This document shows, piece by piece, positions 5,983-7,608 of a DNA stretch of 7,608 bases (positions are counted from its first letter, which is position 1; the number at the start of each line of letters is the position of its first letter). The stretch is from Streptosporangiaceae bacterium (lineage in GTDB: Bacteria > Actinomycetota > Actinomycetes > Streptosporangiales > Streptosporangiaceae): assembly GCA_030045215.1 (NCBI GenBank), contig JASIBJ010000572.1, positions 1 to 7,608 of the forward strand, given 5' to 3'. The notes under the pieces are model-generated. The model made no database searches. It was not told the DNA's origin and saw only the letters and a program-made list of their open reading frames with translations. The position numbers and the translations under genes are program-made.

Positions 5983-6261
5983 CTAGCTAGCCTGCGCGGT
6001 GGCCCGCTCGTCCTCGGCCAGCACGCTGACGGCACGCCGCCCGCGCCGCCTGCCGAACTCGACCTTGCCTGCCACCAGGGCGAACAGAGTGTCGTCACCG
6101 CCACGACCGACGCCCACGCCAGGGTGGAAGTGGGTGCCGTGCTGGCGCACGATGATCTCGCCGGCATTGACAAGCTGGCCGCCGAACCGCTTGACGCCGA
6201 GCCGTTGTGCGTTTGAGTCCCGGCCGTTCCGGCTGGAGGACGCGCCTTTCTTATGTGCCAT
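5983..6261 (-). CDS. rpmA: 50S ribosomal protein bL27
   Basis: bL27 is a large-subunit protein whose N-terminal tail reaches the peptidyl-transferase centre. The 92-residue product begins [20 protein letters not shown], nearly identical to the family signature, followed by [19 protein letters not shown] and [19 protein letters not shown]. It starts directly with MAHKK and has no Firmicutes-type cleaved leader. It is slightly longer than the usual ~85 residues owing to an Ala/Glu-rich tail after [10 protein letters not shown]. The ATG lies one base after the rplU stop (TGA-g-ATG), and its Shine-Dalgarno (AAGGG, 5 nt upstream, with GGAAG before it) is inside the end of rplU, so translation of the pair is probably coupled. 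Confidence 0.97.
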   Translation of the reverse strand: MAHKKGASSSRNGRDSNAQRLGVKRFGGQLVNAGEIIVRQHGTHFHPGVGVGRGGDDTLFALVAGKVEFGRRRGRRAVSVLAEDERATAQAS

Positions 6262-6262
6262 C

Positions 6263-6619
6263 TCAGCCCTTCTTCCTTGAGCTGGCGCTGGCCTTGGCGG
6301 CGGTAGCCCCTCCGGCTGAGATGCCGGTGACGCGCACCTGTGTATACCTCTGCCTGTGGCCCATTCGGCGCCGGTAGCCGGTCTTGTTCTTGAAATGGAT
6401 CATATTGATCTTGGGACCGCTCGCGGCGCCCACGATCTCGGCGGTGATCCGGTAACCGCCAAGCTCCGCAGGATCGCTGATGACCTTGCCGTCGTCGACG
6501 ACCAGCACGGCCGGGAGCGTGATAGTGGAGCCAACGTCACCAGACAGCTTGTCGACGGTCAGGACGTCGTCAACCGACGCCTTCTCCTGCCTGCCGCCGC
6601 AGCGCACGATCGCGTACAC
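6263..6619 (-). CDS. rplU: 50S ribosomal protein bL21
   Basis: bL21 is a 23S rRNA-binding protein of the large subunit. The 118-residue product starts [18 protein letters not shown], the standard bL21 N-terminus, and has the conserved C-terminal RNA-binding core [20 protein letters not shown] and [11 protein letters not shown]. It is about 15 residues longer than E. coli bL21 because of a basic Ala/Ser/Lys tail ([10 protein letters not shown]) common in actinobacteria. The start is GTG at 6617-6619, with GAGGAG (plus-strand 6630-6635) about 10 nt upstream. It is the first gene after rne, across a 161-bp leader, and shares one message with rpmA. Confidence 0.97.
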   Translation of the reverse strand: MYAIVRCGGRQEKASVDDVLTVDKLSGDVGSTITLPAVLVVDDGKVISDPAELGGYRITAEIVGAASGPKINMIHFKNKTGYRRRMGHRQRYTQVRVTGISAGGATAAKASASSRKKG

Positions 6620-6647
6620 CGAGAGTTCTCTCCTCTTTGTGCTCGCC

Positions 6648-6667
6648 TGCCGCGGTCATTCGCGGCA
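6648..6667 (-). promoter_or_regulatory. Stem-loop in the rplU leader
   Basis: In the 161-bp gap between rne and rplU, tgccgcg (6648-6654) pairs with cgcggca (6661-6667) around a 6-nt loop, about 30 nt upstream of the rplU start. A second small stem, caggc-acgag-gcctg, is at 6719-6733. On the message, gaga-gaac-tctc just before the GTG overlaps the Shine-Dalgarno. These could form a ribosomal-protein-type leader for autoregulation, but I do not recognise a known L21 leader family, and short stems are frequent in GC-rich DNA. Confidence 0.35.
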
Positions 6668-6757
6668 ACCCTCAGCCGGGTCGGAGGCGGGCCTACCTGA
6701 CGTTGCGCACCGAGAACCCAGGCACGAGGCCTGCTGGGCTTAATGCGCCGACCACAA

Positions 6758-6784
6758 AGCGTATCAGACTGAGCGGGGCCTCAA
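6758..6784 (-). promoter_or_regulatory. Weak promoter candidate for rplU-rpmA
   Basis: On the - strand TTGAGG (plus 6779-6784, overlapping the rne stop) is followed after 15 bp by TACGCT (plus 6758-6763). The latter fits the actinobacterial -10 form TANNNT and carries an upstream TGA, as in extended -10 elements. The spacer is shorter than the usual 16-18 bp, so this is a tentative call. A transcript from it would carry a leader of about 130 nt before rplU. Confidence 0.3.
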
Positions 6785-7608
6785 CGGCCCGCGGAGTCGC
6801 CTGCTTGATCACCGGAATCGTCGCTAATAGCCGGATCTGCCGGTATATCCGCGTCAGCCACCGCCACCGAGCCAGCCTGACCGTCGGGTCCTGGCTCGTC
6901 TTGACCCGCGGTCACGCGATGGCCGGAGCGCCCGGAGCGGCCGGCGCGGCCGGACCGCGACCTGGAGCTCGGCGGCTTGGCCGCCGACTGGTCGTCCGCC
7001 GACTCGGGCGCTTCCTCCGCGCTCGCCGAGGGCTCCGCGCCGCCCCTGCCGTTAGCGCCGCGGGCGTCGTTGGCGGTTCCCCTGCCCTGACCGCCCCTGG
7101 CCGAGGTGCTCTTGCCGCCACGCGCGGCCCCGTTCTTGGCCGGGACGTGGTCCTTGCCGGGGCCATTCTCACCCCGGCTGCGTGCAGGGACATGATCAAC
7201 CGGCTCCATCGAGATGATCACACCGCGGCCGTTGCAGTGCTCACAGGGCACGGAGAAGGCCTCGAGCAGGCCCGATCCCACCCGCTTGCGGGTCATCTGG
7301 ACCAGGCCAAGCGACGTGACCTCCGCCACCTGGTGCTTCGTGCGGTCCCTGGCCAGGCACTCGAGCAGGCGCCGCAGGACCAGCTCGCGGTTGCTCTCCA
7401 GCACCATGTCGATGAAGTCGATGACGATGATGCCGCCGAGGTCGCGCAGCCGGAGTTGGCGGACGATCTCCTCGGCCGCCTCCAGGTTGTTGCGGGTGAC
7501 CGTCTGCTCGAGGTTGCCGCCCTGGCCGGTGAACTTACCGGTGTTCACGTCGATGATGTTCATGGCCTCGGTGTGGTCGATCACCAGCGATCCGCCGCTG
7601 GGCAGCCA
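6781..7608 (-). CDS. rne: Ribonuclease E/G, C-terminal part (5' end outside window)
   Basis: RNase E/G is the endoribonuclease that initiates mRNA decay and matures rRNA and tRNA. The open frame runs off the right edge, so only the last 276 residues are visible. Numbering from the edge, IDVNTG (Asp20) and VIDFIDM (Asp64) supply the two catalytic Mg-binding aspartates equivalent to E. coli Asp303 and Asp346. CEHC (Cys122, Cys125) is the zinc-link motif that joins dimers. After about residue 145 the protein becomes low-complexity: Arg/Gly-rich (RGGKSTSARGGQGRG, SRSRSGRAGRSGRSG), then a short acidic tail ending GDQAGDSAGR. Such disordered basic tails in actinobacterial RNase E usually bind RNA or scaffold partners. 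It heads the conserved rne-rplU-rpmA-obg cluster. Confidence 0.93.
   Translation of the reverse strand, partial: WLPSGGSLVIDHTEAMNIIDVNTGKFTGQGGNLEQTVTRNNLEAAEEIVRQLRLRDLGGIIVIDFIDMVLESNRELVLRRLLECLARDRTKHQVAEVTSLGLVQMTRKRVGSGLLEAFSVPCEHCNGRGVIISMEPVDHVPARSRGENGPGKDHVPAKNGAARGGKSTSARGGQGRGTANDARGANGRGGAEPSASAEEAPESADDQSAAKPPSSRSRSGRAGRSGRSGHRVTAGQDEPGPDGQAGSVAVADADIPADPAISDDSGDQAGDSAGR

Noticed and set aside
5793..6173. 127-residue N-terminal extension of Obg in the same open frame
   Set aside because: It overlaps rpmA, shows no Obg similarity, and the GTG at 5792 has both the family N-terminus and a good Shine-Dalgarno.

Overview
The window is high-GC DNA with actinobacterial gene content and order (Actinomycetota; the family cannot be settled from this sequence). 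The evidence is the strong G/C bias at third codon positions, GTG/TTG starts, the cluster RNase E/G - bL21 - bL27 - Obg in its conserved order, and actinobacterial-style versions of an M48 peptidase, a HelD/HelR-type RNA polymerase ATPase and an AbiEi-DUF559 protein.

Layout. On the + strand, the window opens inside an M48 metallopeptidase gene (ends 730). A gene-free stretch (731-996) follows. It holds a 26-bp tandem repeat directly behind the stop codon, a 53-nt perfect palindrome (873-925) and a consensus DnaA box (936-944). Next is a complete + strand gene (997-1977) joining an AbiEi-like winged helix to a DUF559/Vsr-like nuclease domain. It runs convergently, 21 bp apart, into a - strand helR-like gene (1999-4308). 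The rest is on the - strand. In transcription order it is rne (partial, enters from the right edge), rplU, rpmA, obgE, helR.

Functional picture. The right half is core ribosome and RNA biology: RNA processing and decay (RNase E/G), two large-subunit proteins translated as a coupled pair, and the Obg GTPase of 50S assembly. helR follows obgE on the same strand but behind its own AT-rich leader and a hairpin, so it is probably controlled separately. Its product should act on RNA polymerase, and relatives confer rifamycin tolerance. In well-known actinobacteria obg is followed by proB, so helR and the AbiEi-nuclease gene look like accessory cargo next to a core operon.

Most unusual region: 731-996, where a minisatellite, a long perfect palindrome and a DnaA box sit head-to-tail just upstream of a putative nuclease gene. 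Whether these parts form one mobile or regulatory unit cannot be decided from one copy.
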